A stretch of 64,000 nucleotides of DNA, from contig NC_044918.1 in NCBI RefSeq assembly GCF_003576645.1, positions 20,514,148-20,578,147 of the forward strand. The letters run 5' to 3'. Below are positions 37,374 through 52,700 of the stretch, in pieces. Below the pieces are notes generated by a model. It saw only the letters and a program-made list of their open reading frames with translations. It ran no database searches and was not told the DNA's origin. Position 1 is the first letter of the stretch. Each line of letters opens with the position of its first letter. Source of the stretch: Ipomoea triloba. Lineage: Eukaryota; Streptophyta; Magnoliopsida; Solanales; Convolvulaceae. Position numbers and translations under genes: made by a program.

Positions 37374-37719
37374 TCTATAATTAAATATGATAATACTGTA
37401 ATAATTATGAAATTAAAAATAGAATTTGTACTTTTTTTTTAACTTCTTAATATTTTTTAATAAATTAATTAACATAATCACGAATTAATCAAATTAAATC
37501 GGGAGGCATATAAGTGATTTACTGATTAGTGATGATAAGCTTTTGTTACGGCGCTATTCATCCGATTTACATTTAAATCTGCATTAATAGTGTGATAAAT
37601 ATTTCCTTTGTCCACACCTCCGTTCGAGTTTTGACTGAACTGCACGTTAATTCCAATACAGTCACCAGCTCTTTCTCTCTCTACAAATTTTCTCTCTCTT
37701 GTGATCAGATTCCTCTTCA
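37374..37719 (+). promoter_or_regulatory. Promoter and 5' leader of the EDR2-like gene
   Basis: AT-rich upstream part, then a CT-rich leader (TCTTTCTCTCTC, 37670-37700) just before the ATG. The exact transcription start and TATA box cannot be fixed from the sequence. Confidence 0.5.
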
Positions 37720-40700
37720 ATGGCTCATCCCGTGCCGGTGTTCAAGAAGGTGGGGAGCGAGGGTGGCTCGTCGGAGAGCGGCGGTTCCGAGAACGGTGGT
37801 TCCGACAGGTTCTTAGGTGGGGGTGGCTCCTTTGAGTACTCTGGCTGGGTGTATCATCTCGGAGTTAATTCAATTGGCCATGAGTATTGCCATCTTCGCT
37901 ACCTCTGCATCCGCGGCAAGTACGTCGAAATGTACAAGCGCGACCCTAATGATAATCCCGGCATAGTAAGTATACACACCACTCTCCGTCTTATCCGTTT
38001 ACTTTTCGTTAGCTGTAATTGTGATTTAACTTTTTGAGCTGGTTTTTAAAATTTTAATTTAGAATCTTTTTCTACATTTTTTCGGGATAGCATTTAAAGA
38101 TGTTTTTTGAACAAAGGTAAAAAGAGGTCACATTAATTTATTCTGGGTTTATAGTATGTGTAAGTGTGATTACTGTTGGAAGAAGGATCGGAGGACGAAC
38201 TGAAACTCAGTAGATTTCATCACTTGGGTTTAGAGCTGATTTTTCAGTTTTTTTTTTTTTTTTTTAAATTTTAATTTGTATTAGTCTTTATTTTATTTAT
38301 TTATTTGTTTATTTTTCAATAGCCCTGGAAATAATTATTCCTGTTATATATTGAGAAGTATACAATGAAAGGTTAAGAATCTTGAAGAGCCGAACCAGTT
38401 TACTGGTTTAGAAGTGATTTTTTATTATGCTGGGCAATTCACTCTTTAATTTTTCTGAGAATATGTCCATTCTAATGCTTTATTTTACTTTTCAGCATTT
38501 CTATGTGCTACTATTTGCTGTTATACACTTGTAAGCAATATACACAAATTGTGACCACAGTTATGTTTCTGGAAAATTTGTTCAGCATGTTCATGTATTA
38601 TGAATAAAGTTTTTGCTCATAATTGTAAGATGCGGCCATAGAAAGTATCACCAAATATCTATTTTATCTTTGATTTAAAAAGAAATTCATGATATGATAA
38701 TTAATGCCAAAATTTCTCAAATACTCAATGCTTTCTCTTAATTTGACTCCTTAGTTTCCATGGTAAGTAGTTTCAAAATCACTGGAAATCAAAAGGAAAT
38801 CTTATTGGAACTCAATACTATTGATAAAATGAAAAACTTTATTGATTGAGAAATATATTACAATTAGGCATACAGTGAAAGGTGCATGGATTTGTCACTT
38901 TCTCAAGTGAAAATTTGGCTCTCTGGCTCAAATTGTGACCATCTTCAGCATGGTTCTGAAAATTAAATTTCTCTAACTTCTAAGTATGGAGTAATGTGTC
39001 AGAGCTACTACCATAACTTAGAGTAAAAACTTACAACTATTGTCATTGTCTGTGTTGCAGAAACCCTTACGGAGGGGTGTTATTGGACACACACTTATGG
39101 TGGAGGATTTAGGCCGTCGAAAAGTTAATCATGGGGTAAGAATCATGATTCTATCTCTTTAATGCTTGATTCATTTAGTTATCTCTTTTTTCTATGTAAC
39201 TTGTGTTCTATTTACGTTTTCATTGCCTTTTAGCTGTTTGTGTTATTTTTCACTTTGTTGAATCTATGTTCATTGAGATGGTGACATCTAATATGGAGCA
39301 ATATTTTCTTTTTGGGTTTTTACTTTTTAGGATGTTTATGTTCTGAGATTTTACAATCGGCTGGATGAAACAAAAAAGGGAGAGGTTAGTGTTTGGTTCA
39401 TTCTCTATCCATTATCTTTTATTTGGATATAATGTTCTAGAACCTTGTATGAATTCAATTCAGAGGTATCCAACTTTCGAATTCAATAATGCATTTTGCC
39501 TTTTTAGAAATTAATGTAAGAACTCTGCTACATTTCCTGGGCCTATCTTAGTTTTGGTGAAATTTGAGGCCAAATTACACTAGATTCATTTCTATGATCT
39601 AGAGCTGATTAGATTGTTATAACCACATTTTCTGAAACATGGACAATAATGATCTTTTATAACTTCCAGAGAGTTACTCTGTATTAGATTGTGAATAATT
39701 GAGTGTTATAGGAAATGCACTTGTTATTATGGCAAGTTTTCAAGCTTCAATGGTGAAATGGCTGCACTATGTTGTTTAATCCAATTAGTGCATCACATAA
39801 AATCTCTATTTACTCCATATGGAATATGGTGCCACACTGCCACTTCCCATATTCATTGAAGAGTTTATGGCAAGTTTGCCTAACATGTGAATAATTTTTG
39901 TTTGTTACCAGATTGCTTGCCCTACAGCTGGAGAGGCCAAAAAATGGATGGAGGCCTTTGATCATGCTAAACAACAGGTACTAAAAAAATTGAGAAATGA
40001 TGTATGTTATAGCATGGAACAGTCAAATAGCCTTCACGGTAACTCTGTAAGGTTGTAACCTGTTATGGAGCAACAAATCACAAATGGCCTCAGGCCCCCA
40101 TTGTTAACCTGTTCTGTTTGAATACTGCTAAATTCAGCAAATGATTGTTTCCATCTATAGCCTTTTTGAATGAGGAAAATGACCAGCATAGGTTAGATGT
40201 TGCTACCTGTTGAGCATATAATATCTAAACATAAATGTGCAATAATCAACTTAGACTTTTAGTTGAGATGGAGCACATGCTTCAATTCTGCCAACATTAA
40301 TTTCACTATCCTGACCTTTTAATGCAAACACAATTTTCATTTGTCAAAATGCCACTCTCCAACCAAAGGCATCTGCCAAAGTAGTGTTACCAACATTTCG
40401 TACTTCCTTTCACTTGAATATTTGATTGCAGGCAGATTATGAGCTGTCAAGAGGTGCCAGTGCAAGGAATAAGCTAAACATGGAGACTGAGTATGGATGC
40501 ATACACTCTCTTATAGGGAAAAAAAAACTGCATTTGGATTTAGTATGCAAATGTTGTGTTAACAGATACATTTTCATTGCCTATTCACATATTGCCATTT
40601 GTTTTGCTCACGTTATTCTCTCTATTGGAAGCAAAATAGTATTGAATAAATGCTGAAACCTGAACAGTAGGGGGGTAGCATGTTCCACACATTTGGATTT

Positions 40701-43700
40701 TTTCATTATTCCATGTGTCCCTTTGTTGAATTCTCAATGTTTATAAACATACTCTACATTCCTGTATATTAGTAAACTTTCCAATAAAATGATCATTATT
40801 GCTAGAAATCAAGAGATTTTGGTCTGGTGGGTAGAAAAGACTCAAAAGAGTCACTGCTGGCTGGTGAGGTGGAAGTAATAAAGGAGTATAAACCAAGAAC
40901 AAGAGAGAAATATTATACTATGCTATGTATTAAAGTAGCTGAATTTAACATTTTAACTTGAATGTAGGAAGATTACAATAGTAGGAATGTTTATACTAAA
41001 CTATGGACACATCTCCTAGGAATCATACTATTATTAGGATTCCTAAACCACAAGGAGGATAAAGTAAAAAAGCAATTCTAAGCACTTATAGAGTTATAGG
41101 ATTCCTAAGCTTGAGTTTAGGTAACCTTCCAAACTCATTTAAGAATACTTTAACTATTTTAATGATAAATTGATCTATTATACTATCTAGATTGCAATTG
41201 ATTTATTGCCTCTTCTAAGTCTTCGTATACTATTGTTTATTTCTGTCACATAAACTACTGGAATAATCATGATATCGTCTAACACAAAGTTACTATCTTT
41301 TGTTGAAGAATTAACCTTGAGGGACATCGACCTAGAGTGCGGCGCTATGCACATGGCTTGAAAAGGCTAATAAAAATAGGACAAGGTTGTGACTGTTGGA
41401 TATACTTTGATATTCATGTTTATGCCTGGGAAGATACTTATATTTTCCTTTGTTGTAGAATAGTTTATTCTATCATATATTCATAATACCTTCAGTCTCT
41501 CTCTCCCCCCTTATCCCCTTCCCCCGGTGAAGCGCCCTATATGCTGTAAATTGTCTTATACCATAAATGAGCAATTACTTCTGTAATTATATAGGTCCAG
41601 AGAAACTTTTGCGCCAGTCTTCAAGCTTGGGTGCCAACAGCAGATCAGAATTGTACGCAGATGGAGGGGATGCAATAGAAGCACATGAATGGAAATGTGT
41701 CCGGACAATTAATGGTATGATTTTTCTGTTAATTTTAATTCTTTGTATTTGGAATCTAGCTGCTTTAAATATTATTTCTGTTGACTTTTCCACATTCTCT
41801 CACTTTAATTCTTTGTATTGGGATTCTTTGATCTTCTCTGGGTGAATCTTAGGCTGGAGTTGTTAATATTGTTCCTCAATGGAGCCGAAGGTTCAAAACT
41901 GTGGTCATTCATTTATACTGGAACTTCATGGCCTTGTTGAATTGTTTGATTTTTCAAGGATACTTTCTCATGGTTTTGGGGTTGAGTTGTCTAAGTTGGC
42001 TTTGTGCATTGACATCTAAACTAGAAAGTATTGCCAGTTCAATACCTTTGCTACAATGCTAAAATATTATCAAAGCACAGGTACTGGTAATATTTTAGAT
42101 GAGGACCTCTGGAAAGAGTTTGGTTTTTGATGGTTTTGGTTGAATTGAATATGGTCTATCAAAATTGGGACTCATTTAATTTTTTGAATGGTCTTCTATG
42201 TCTAGAGAATGATTATTTGCTTTGATAGTCCTCTTTGTAACTTTGTAATTTTGTGTTCTCGCCTTTTTGTAGTGTAGGTGTTCGAATATTTGAAGATGTG
42301 GCTGAAGCAAAGGTATCTAGCATCAGATTATATTGATGTTTAATTCAACCATATTGTGTCTCTTATGATAACTATCTTTCATGATTGTTTGTCATTTATT
42401 TGAAACTGGTTGGTTATTATTTTAATTATACAATTTTAACTAAAAGACCATTTAAAGTGATTCTTCCAATTGTTGAGAGTGTAGAAGTATAAGCTGTTTT
42501 ATGGTTTGCATCATAGCATTCATGTATTATCAAAACCTGTTATCCATGCAGCTTTCCTTATTCACACAGTTAACACTGTTCTCATTATGCTTTTACATTT
42601 TTCCAGAGTGCTAAAGGTGTTCTTGTCAAGGCTGTTGGTGTTGTTGAAGCGAGTGCAGACACTGTCTTTGAGGTGGTGTTAAGTCTTGATCGACGTCAAC
42701 GATATGAGTATGTAATTTTCACTCTTCAAGGTACATCTTCCTAATGTTCTGACCTTGCAATTTATGTAGTAGTTGTTTGCAGGTGGGATGCATTGACAGG
42801 TGACCTTGAGTTGGTTGATTCCTTGGATGGACACTATGATGTAGTTTATGGAGCATTTGATCCAAGACACCTCACTTGGTAAGTAGTTAAACAGTGCAGT
42901 CTTTTTCACTCAGTAATTCTGCTCCTTGTGCAGTCTGTTTTCTATTTGGGTATAGTTTTCATAATTGTTTACCTCTTTTTTGATAGTGAGGACAAAGAAG
43001 TCCTCTACACTATCCAAAAACAAGAAAATAAGAATACAAAACCAAACAAGAGAAGCATGCGAATCCTTTTGGAAATCTCCACATTAGTATTTGGTCAGGC
43101 TTCTAGCATTGTGTTTCATCAAGCAGATACGTGCAGTACCACCCTATTTCTTTTGATTGCAAGATGTACTTGCTCTCTTGATGAATCTTGTAGTTCAGCA
43201 TTCTGTGCTATTTTATATTTGATATTCATAACACATCTAAAGAAGAATGAATTACATATTGTCTTTAAGCCTCATGTGTACAACTTAGGTCTTCCTATCA
43301 CCCACTAATTTATTTCTGCAGGTGGCAGTCTAAGAGAGATTTTGTCTTTTCCCGGCAATGGTTTCATGGGCAAGATGGAACGTATAGTAAGAATTTGAGC
43401 TGTCTCTTTAATTGTTTATTCTGGCCACCGTTGTGTAACACAATCAGCATGTACCCAATGCCCCTTAGCCATGTAGCATTTAATTCTAATGTATTAACTA
43501 TTTAACTGTAGTGTTTCCTTTTTATGTTTTCTTTATTTTTCTAAATTAAGAAAGAAATTTTATTATCAAGGAAGGAGAAAGTGTAGTGGGTGAGGATTAC
43601 TATTATGTGAAGAGAATGTGATACATACGTAGATATTCTTTATATATTTCTGGGAGACTTTTAGCTTCGCTTGGAGTCTTTTGAATTTCCTTAGTAAGCC

Positions 43701-46700
43701 TGTAAATACTAAGTTCCATTGTAATCTTTACATCACACTTTTCTATCAATATATACATTCTATCTTTCTCTTTTCTTCTATGACTCATATCATATGCTTC
43801 CTGTGTTACCGGTGGGTGATAGCCTTGGCAATCCATCAGACCATTCAACCTATTACTCTAGATTAGTTAACATATTAGAATAACAAAAGCATAAAAAACC
43901 AATGCAGTAATGACATACAATTCCATATCACTAAACTGAATTTATAAATGGCAGCTTCTAAGAATTTCATGGAACTAATAAGCCACTTTGGACACACTGC
44001 TTTTATTAATGATCAATGTTGATGAAATATGAAATGTAACAGAGTTAATGCCAGACTGGTATGCAATTAGAATGCCATTTTCTTCCATGAAAACTGAAGT
44101 AAAAAAACCAGAATTTTCATTTTACAGTTATGGTTACTTTTTATTCTAGGAACATATTGTATTAATTATTCATTTGCAATCTCACTTGTTTATTTGTGCA
44201 GCAATCTTGCAGTTCCCTGCTGTTCATAAAAACAGGCCCCCAAAAAATGGATATCGACGTACAAAAATTTACCGTAAGAGACTAATTTACTTAATTAATC
44301 AATGAAAATTGTATTTGAAGATTGTATTTTCATGATCATTATTGAAAAAGAAATTTTGTATGTTATGTGAATTTCGGTTCCAAACCTTTCCTTGAATACC
44401 TAATCACTGCCAGTCTATGAAAACTTCAGCAAAATTTACTCTCAGTTCTAGTCACAATTGAATGTATCAAAGCTGTATTCCTTAGGAAATGTGACTGTTG
44501 TTTAAAATTCCTTCATATTTTTGTGAAGAAATTGGACTTTATGCTGTGAACTTAAGAAATTCCTGGTTAGATATATAGTTAAGCTCTGAGGAAGAAAGCT
44601 GTTGCCATAATGGTGCTAGAGAGTAGCTAGAAATCTTCAATTTTCTGTTGTTATCTTGTAGTTAATAAATATAAGTTCATATATAAGCAACTCACTTTTG
44701 GAGAATATTCCAATTGCTTCTTGTTTCATGGGATTTCTTTCAGTGATTTTGGAGAATATTCCAACTTTGAAGATGTGAGGACTTCTTTAAGAGACTTTTC
44801 TTAATATTCCTAAAAAATGGCTTTATTTCTTTAGTATGTACTCTCAAGCTAAAAAATTTGTTTGTTGCGAATATGGTTGAGATAGCTTATGCATTTTTCT
44901 TGGATTTTTTTTCCTTGTTGACTTAACCTATGCTGTTTTGTAGCTTCTACATGGGAGATTAGGAACCTACACACCCAATCAGGCTCTGCCAGATGTCTTG
45001 TGGCACAAACGCTTGAGGTACACTGCAAGAGCTGGTTTAAATGGAAGAAGAATAACTTTTTAGAATTTGAGAAGACCATTCCTTTTGGATTGTTGAGTCA
45101 AGTGTCAGGTGCTTAGCTCTTGTTTCTTACATCTCGTTTGTGCATTTTCCTACTTTTCTTGATAGAAATTACCCATTTTGGCAAAAGGGGAAGTGGGACA
45201 CGAGATACTGAAAACATCTACATAAGATAAAATCACTCACTTTCTTATCTACCCAAACACCATGCTGTCTTTGTTATTACTGTGGGTGTGTTTGGTTGAC
45301 AGATTTTGGTATAAGGTATGGGTATCAAAGTGATTGTTATTGTTTGGTTGACAGGTTTTTAGAATACTACTATGGGTTTGGAATACCCCATTAATTGAAA
45401 ATCCATACCCTTATTAAATAAGTGTTTCATTTCCCTTCCTCCTTTCTTCCCCAACTATTAATAATCATTCTCATTCCACCCTACTATCAAACATGCAAAA
45501 TACTTTCACCAAAACCCATTACCTTTACCAAGTATTTGATACCCATACCGATTCCGATTCCCATGTACGAACCAAACACACCCTGTGTTATTTCCATTTT
45601 TCATTTCTTGTCATGTTGATCTTGAAACACGTACTTTTGTTTCTCTGCTTCCTCAGGAGAGCCCTTGCTTCTAGGGGTGAGCAAAATATTGATTAACCGC
45701 CCGATAATTGATAACTGAACCAACCGAAAAAGTTGGTTATCGGTCGGTTTCGGTTATTGCTATTAAAAAAAATTGATTTTTCGGTGTTTCGGTTATTTTA
45801 CAGTTTTGGTGTGTCGGTGACTGATAACCGACTTAGATATATATAGTGTTTCAGTCTGCCAATGTCCATTGCCCAATAGCCCATGGCCCATGCCCATCCA
45901 AATATATAATAATCTAATAGCCCAATTAATACAAAACAGAATCCCCCAAGCCCTAATCCCTAATCCATTCGTTCGCGATTATGCCTTCTGCTTCTCCATT
46001 TGACCATTCCATGGACCGACAAATCATGGAGACAAGTCATTGTTAGCTTGATCTCCAAGTCCCAATTCCGTTATGAACTTGTTTACCATTTTAGGCGCAT
46101 TGTTAATCTTTCGGTTTTTCGGTAACTGATATAACCGACCGAAACCAACGGTCGGTTTTTCGGTCAGCTATAGCATATACTTCGATTGGTTATTAAGCTT
46201 AAAAATTTTAGTCGGGTTTTCGGTCGGTTACATAACCGACCGTTTGCTCACCCCTACTTGCTTCTTGTTTGAAGAATGTAGTTGTTGTAGTTGACAATTT
46301 ACTTTTTTACTGTTGTAGTCTATAGAATATTAATTATTATGTTAGTGGTTAAGTTAGGCAGTAGACCAGCAGTAATGTTAGACAGCAGCAGCAGTAATGT
46401 TAGGCAGCAGCAGCAGTAATGTTAGGCAGCAGAATTTGAGGAAACATGTCGTTCCTCAAGTGTATAAATATAGATGTATCAGCTAGCTACAAAATAAGAA
46501 AAAAGAAACACTTTTCTTCACTGATTTACATGGTATCAGAGCTGCAGTATTAATCTCTGTACCCAGAAATTTTTTTTTTTTTTTTTTCTTTTTCTGCAAC
46601 AGTGTTTCGGACACTGTTCACAGTAGGTATTGGGATCAGATTTTGTTGATCCTTTGTTGACACCACCCACCCAGGGAGTTTCGCCACCTTCCGGCGACCT

Positions 46701-49700
46701 TGTCTGAGAAATCCGGCGACAATCTGACCAGCGAGTGGCCCTCACGCGCCGACGAAACAGTCTGCCAGCATCTCACGCGCCGACGCGTGACACTGTTCTG
46801 GTGATCGGAAAATTTTTCTGATTAGTTTCCCGTAGTCGCCTGAGTCCATACAACGCATTTTGGGGCTCAGTTTGGACAAAGTTTGTTCGGGAAATACACC
46901 TTCGTCAGCTTCCAGTACGCAGTACCTCCTTCAGCTTCCAGTTCACGGTCCAGGTTTGAGACCTTGTTTTAAAGCTTTAACTGGGTAATTAGTTTTTTGC
47001 TTGAAGTTATGGCTGAAAATAAGTCTGGGATTTCAGATATAGTTCCTGTGACAACTAAAATCACAGACTATAAACTGAATGGTCTTAATTACATGGAGTG
47101 GAGTAAAACTATTAAACTTTATCTAACTAGTATAGATAAAGATGCTCACAGAACAGATGATGAACCAAAAGATGCAGCTGCTAAGAAAATTTGGTTTAGG
47201 GAAGATGCTCAGTTATTTCTGTTAATTAGAAAATCAATAGAAAATGATGTGATTAATTTAGTTAGTCATTGTGACACAGTTAAAGAGTTGATGGAATATC
47301 TTGAGTTTTTGTACTCTGGCAAAGGGAACATTACTCGTATGTTTGATGTCTGTAAAGCCTTTTATCGGGCTGAGAAACAAGACAAGTCTGTCACAAATTA
47401 CTTCATGGAATTTAAGAAAACATACGAGGAATTGAACCAATTAATGCCATTTAATGAGGATGTAAAGGTACAACAAAAGCAACGGGAGCAAATGGCTATC
47501 ATGAGTTTCCTTGCCGGTCTTCCACCTGAATTTGATACTGCCAAGTCTCAAGTTCTTTCAAGTCCAGAAATAACAACACTGAAGGAAACTTTTTCACGAG
47601 TATTGCGCACAGAAACTTCTCAAACTATTTCTGTGAATAGTGCTCTTGTCAGCAGAAATCAGAATTCAGCAAGACCACCGCAGAAAGGGAACAATCAAAC
47701 CACTCAAAGGCATAACCCAAGTGGCATCACTTGCCATTTTTGTCATAAACCAGGACACTTGCAACGTGATTGCAGGAAATTACAGTTCCAGCTCAGGGCG
47801 AGGCAGTATGCTAGTGTGGCTTCTACAAGTGATGTGTCAGCTCAAAACATTCTGATTTCGGCAGAGGAGTTTGCAAAATTCTCAAAGTACCAAGAAAGTC
47901 TAAAGTCTTCATCTACTCCTTCAACCACCGTTGCAGATACAGGAAGCCCACAAACCTGTCTCATTTCTTCATCTTCTAAGTGGGTGATAGATTCTGGAGC
48001 CACGGACCACATGACAGGTAACTCTAGGTTGTTCTCAACAATTACAAACCATACTTCTAGTCTCCCTGTTACCTTGGCAGATGGATCTACTTCACCAGTA
48101 CTTGGATCTGGCTCTATCACTCTAACCCCCTCACTTCCTTTGACATCTGTTCTTAGTTTACCAAATCTGTCTTTTAATTTGATTTCTGTAAGCAAGCTTA
48201 CTCGCACTTTAAATTGCTCCGTCACATTTTTTCCTGATTATTGTCTTTTCCAGGATCTCATGACGAAGAAAATTATTGGTAAAGGACATGAATCCGGGGG
48301 CCTCTATATCCTTGACATAGAGAAACCAAGACCAGTTGCGTGTCCAGGAGTAGTAACTCCACTTGAAGCTCATTGTCGATTGGGTCACCCATCTCTTTCA
48401 TTATTAAAAGTGCTTTGTCCACAGTTTCGTAGTGTGTCTTCATTAAATTGTGAGTCTTGTCAATTTGCTAAACATCACCGTGTGAGTTTAAGTCCGAGAG
48501 TCAATAAAAGAGCAAGTACACCTTTTGAACTTGTTCATTCTGATGTTTGGGGTCCATGTCCAGTTATGTCCAAAACTGGATATAGGTATTTTGTTACATT
48601 TGTTGATGATTTTTCTCGTATGACTTGGTTATATTTCATGAAGAGTCGTTCTGAACTGCTTGATCATTTCCGTGCCTTTTGTGTTGAAATTGAAACTCAG
48701 TTTAATGTACCTGTGAAAATTTTGCGGAGTGATAATGCTAAAGAGTATTTTTCATATCCTTTTGTGTCTTATATGCTTCAGAAGGGCATGCTTCATCAAT
48801 CTTCTTGTGTGGACACACCATCCCAAAATGGTGTAGCTGAGCGCAAAAATAGGCATTTACTCGAAACTGCAAGAGCTTTATTGTTTCAAATGAAAGTTCC
48901 TAAACATTTTTGGGCTGATGCTATCGCTACAGCATGTTTTTTAATAAATCGCATGCCATCCACTGTTCTACAAGGACAAACTCCATACCATAGCCTTTTT
49001 CCATCAAAACCTTTGTTTCCCATTGAGCCACGCATATTTGGTTGCACATGTTTTGTTAGGGATGTTCGTCCTCAGGTTACAAAGTTGGACCCAAAATCTT
49101 TGAAGTGTATCTTTCTTGGGTACTCACGTGTCCAAAAAGGGTATAGATGTTATTGTCCTCAACTTGGCAGGTATTTTGTGTCAGTAGATGTCACCTTCCT
49201 GGAAGAAGTACCTTTTTCTCCTGATCAAAATTGTCCTCCTCAAGATAAGGAAGATGATATACTAATCTACAAACTCATCCATCATACAGACCCACCACCT
49301 CCTATTTTACAAGTTTACTCCCGAAGACCACGAGTTCCTGAGACTGTTCCTATCATACATACTACATCTGAAGCAACACCTGATCTTGTACCAGACTCAT
49401 GTCCTGCACCGATCTCTTCGTCATCAGATCAAGTTACAAATGTAGAGCTTCCCATCGCTGTTCGCAAAGGTAAACGTCAGTGTACCTATCCCATTTCTTC
49501 TTTTGTCTCTTATAAACATTTGTCACCCTCTTCCTACTGTTTTACCACATCCATTGATTCTATTTCTCTCCCTAAAACAATAAAAGAGGCAATGTCTCAT
49601 CCTGGTTGGAACAGTGCTATGATAGAGGAAATGAATGCTTTAGACCAGAATGGTACTTGGGATTTGGTAGACTTACCTACAGGGAAGAAATCTATTGGAT

Positions 49701-52700
49701 GTAAGTGGGTATTTGCAGTCAAAGTGAATCCAGACGGGTCTATTGCCAAGCTAAAAGCTCGTCTTGTTGCAAAAGGATATGCGCAGATCTATGGAGTAGA
49801 CTATTGTGACACATTTTCTCCTGTTGCTAAATTAACATCTGTTCGTCTGCTCATCTCTATGGCAGCTATCTATGACTGGCCACTACATCAATTGGATATC
49901 AAGAATGCATTCTTGCATGGGGACCTTCATGAAGAAGTATATATGGAGCAACCACCTGGATTTGTTGCTCAGGGGGAGTATGGAAAGGTATGTCGACTCC
50001 GGAAATCTCTATATGGTTTGAAACAAAGTCCTCGTGCATGGTTTGGAAAATTTAGTCAAGCAATTGAGTTGTTTGGAATGATAAAAGGAAAATCTGATCA
50101 CTCATTGTTTTTCAGATGGTCTAAAGCAGGTGTTATTTTATTGGTAGTTTATGTGGATGATATTGTTATCACAGGAAGTGACAATGAAGGTATTACAGCT
50201 CTTAAGTCTTTTCTTCATTCTCAATTCATGACAAAAGACTTAGGAATGCTAAAATATTTCTTGGGCATTGAGGTGGCAAGAAGCAAGAAGGGGATATTCC
50301 TATCTCAACGAAAGTATGTGCTTGATCTATTGTCTGAGACAGGAAAACTGGGAGTTAAACCATGCAACACTCCTATGAACCCTAATGTACAACTGACAAA
50401 GGAAGGGGAACCATTTGAGGATCCAGAAAGGTACAGAAGACTAGTTGGAAAACTAAACTATCTGGTGGTAACTCGTCCAGATATTGCATATCCTGTCAGT
50501 GTGGTAAGCCAATATTTATCATCCCCTACAAATAATCATTGGGCTGCAGTAGAACAGATTTTATGTTACTTAAAAGGATCACCTGGACAGGGAATCTTGT
50601 TTAAGAACAATGGACATACCAGGATTGAATGCTTTACAGATGCTGATTGGGCAGGATCTAAAGAAGATCGAAGATCAATGACTGGATATTGTGTTTTCTT
50701 TGGAGGAAATCTGATTTCATGGAAGAGTAAGAAACAAAATGTTGTTTCTCGCTCTAGTGCAGAATCTGAGTATAGAGCAATGGCACAATCAACATGCGAG
50801 ATAATATGGATAAGCCAACTCTTGAATGAAATTGGCTACAAAACCTCTACTCCTGCAAAATTGTGGTGCGATAATCAAGCTGCTCTTCACATTGCATCAA
50901 ACCCAGTTTTTCATGAACGAACAAAACACATTGAGGTTGACTGCCACTTTATTCGAGAAAAAATTCAACAAGGCTTGATCAGCACAGGATTTGTGAAGAC
51001 TGCTGAACAATTGGGAGATCTTTTTACTAAAGCCTTGAACGGAACTCGAGTAACTTATTTATGTAACAAGTTGGGCATGATCAACATTTATGCTCCAACT
51101 TGAGGGGGAGTGTTGTAGTCTATAGAATATTAATTATTATGTTAGTGGTTAAGTTAGGCAGTAGACCAGCAGTAATGTTAGACAGCAGCAGCAGTAATGT
51201 TAGGCAGCAGAATTTGAGGAAACATGTCGTTCCTCAAGTGTATAAATATAGATGTATCAGCTAGCTACAAAATAAGAAAAAAGAAACACTTTTCTTCACT
51301 GATTTACATTTACTAATTCATAATTTAATATTTTTGTTATGAATTGTAAATAGTATAAATGCAGAGATTGTGGATCACTTGATCTTAGAGATAGGGTTAA
51401 CATGATTGTAGGGATAGGATGGCATGATTATAGGGATAGTATTTCCTTTCCTATATTTTCTACATGTATATATAGCAGTGTATGTTTCTCATCGTATATG
51501 TAGTGTGAAGTATTTCTTATATGGTATCAGAGCCTGTTCGGTCCACTTTGTATTCACCCGCTTGTCTACCTGTGGTATTGGTGGCGTCCAAAGCTTTCAT
51601 TTTAGGGGAGGGTCCAATCCAATTTCAAGTGGTTAAGCGGTTAGATTCAAAATGGCCCGATTGTCCACTTGAGGGCGAGTGTTAAGAGTCCCACATTGAA
51701 AATATATGAGAAAACATATGGGTTTATAAAGCCATGGGTTAGACTAACTAATTGATTGGAATCAATCTTTTAGGGTGATTTGGCGCATGTGCATTATAGT
51801 CCAGTTGAGTGACCTTGGCCCAATCTTTAGATTATAACAGTTTCAAGTACATTTTTTTATGGAATTCAACATTGTTGGGATTTTCATATTTTGAAAATTG
51901 TATCTTGTTCATATGTTACTAAACTATTGATTCTTACACAATATTGCCCTTATTGTTTTTTTTTTTTCATTTGACTTTTTCCTTGAAAGTGGAACATGAT
52001 AATCTTTTTCCTTAGAAGTTGCTTTGTCCATAAAGGTTATGGTCTTATGGATATATAATAAATTACTTTATTTCCTTTGTCTCGTTGTAAATATGTGCTA
52101 GACTTCTTCTCCTCCCTATCTTCTTTGCATGCCTTCAGCCTATACCCATATTTCTTATTTAATGGGTGATTAGAGGATCTTCTTCTCCTTCTTCTTCTTT
52201 GGGTCTCTCATTGTTCCCTAATTTATCAAAAAATTGGTGCTCTCTCTATCGTATCTTAAATTGAATTTCTCTAATATTTGTCTCTCTCTAGATCATTCCC
52301 ATATTGCCATGTGTTCCATATGTTTATATATTATATGCTCAACACACCCTGATAGTTGGATTCACATTTATGTTTATATATTATATGCTCAACTAGGGGT
52401 GGGCAAAACGGTTCGGGTTACCCGAACCGAACCGAACCGAAGATGTTCGTTTCGGTTTTAAACCGAACCGAAAAACCGATCGGTTAATGTTTTAGAAGAA
52501 CCGAACGGTTCGGTTAAAAACCGAACCGAACCGAAAAAACCGAAATATTTTATAATTAAATATAAATATATATTATATATAATTATAAATATATATATAT
52601 ATATATATATATTAATTAATAAATATATTTATATATTATTTATAAATACGTAATATATATATTTCAAAACTAAGAATGAATTTGGAAATTCATTCCAGTT

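Larger units (their letters stand above)
46311..51308 (+). mobile_element. Complete young Ty1/copia retrotransposon in EDR2-like intron 13
   Basis: A 4998-bp element with short LTRs (220 and 198 bp) and a 5-bp target duplication TTTAC (46306-46310 and 51309-51313). A tRNA-Met primer site follows the 5' LTR directly, and a polypurine tract precedes the 3' LTR. One uninterrupted frame encodes the whole polyprotein in copia order (integrase before reverse transcriptase). By eye the LTRs differ only by one 22-bp repeat unit. It is inserted in the same orientation as the host gene. Small size and short LTRs fit the Ale/Retrofit group, an inference that needs a phylogeny. Confidence 0.95.

Noticed and set aside
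41567..41845. Stand-alone 92-codon protein
   Set aside because: It is exon 7 of the EDR2-like gene plus read-through into its intron.
42928..43308. 126-codon open frame in an EDR2-like intron
   Set aside because: It lies between exons 10 and 11, has no homology I recognise, and the exons on both sides join cleanly without it.
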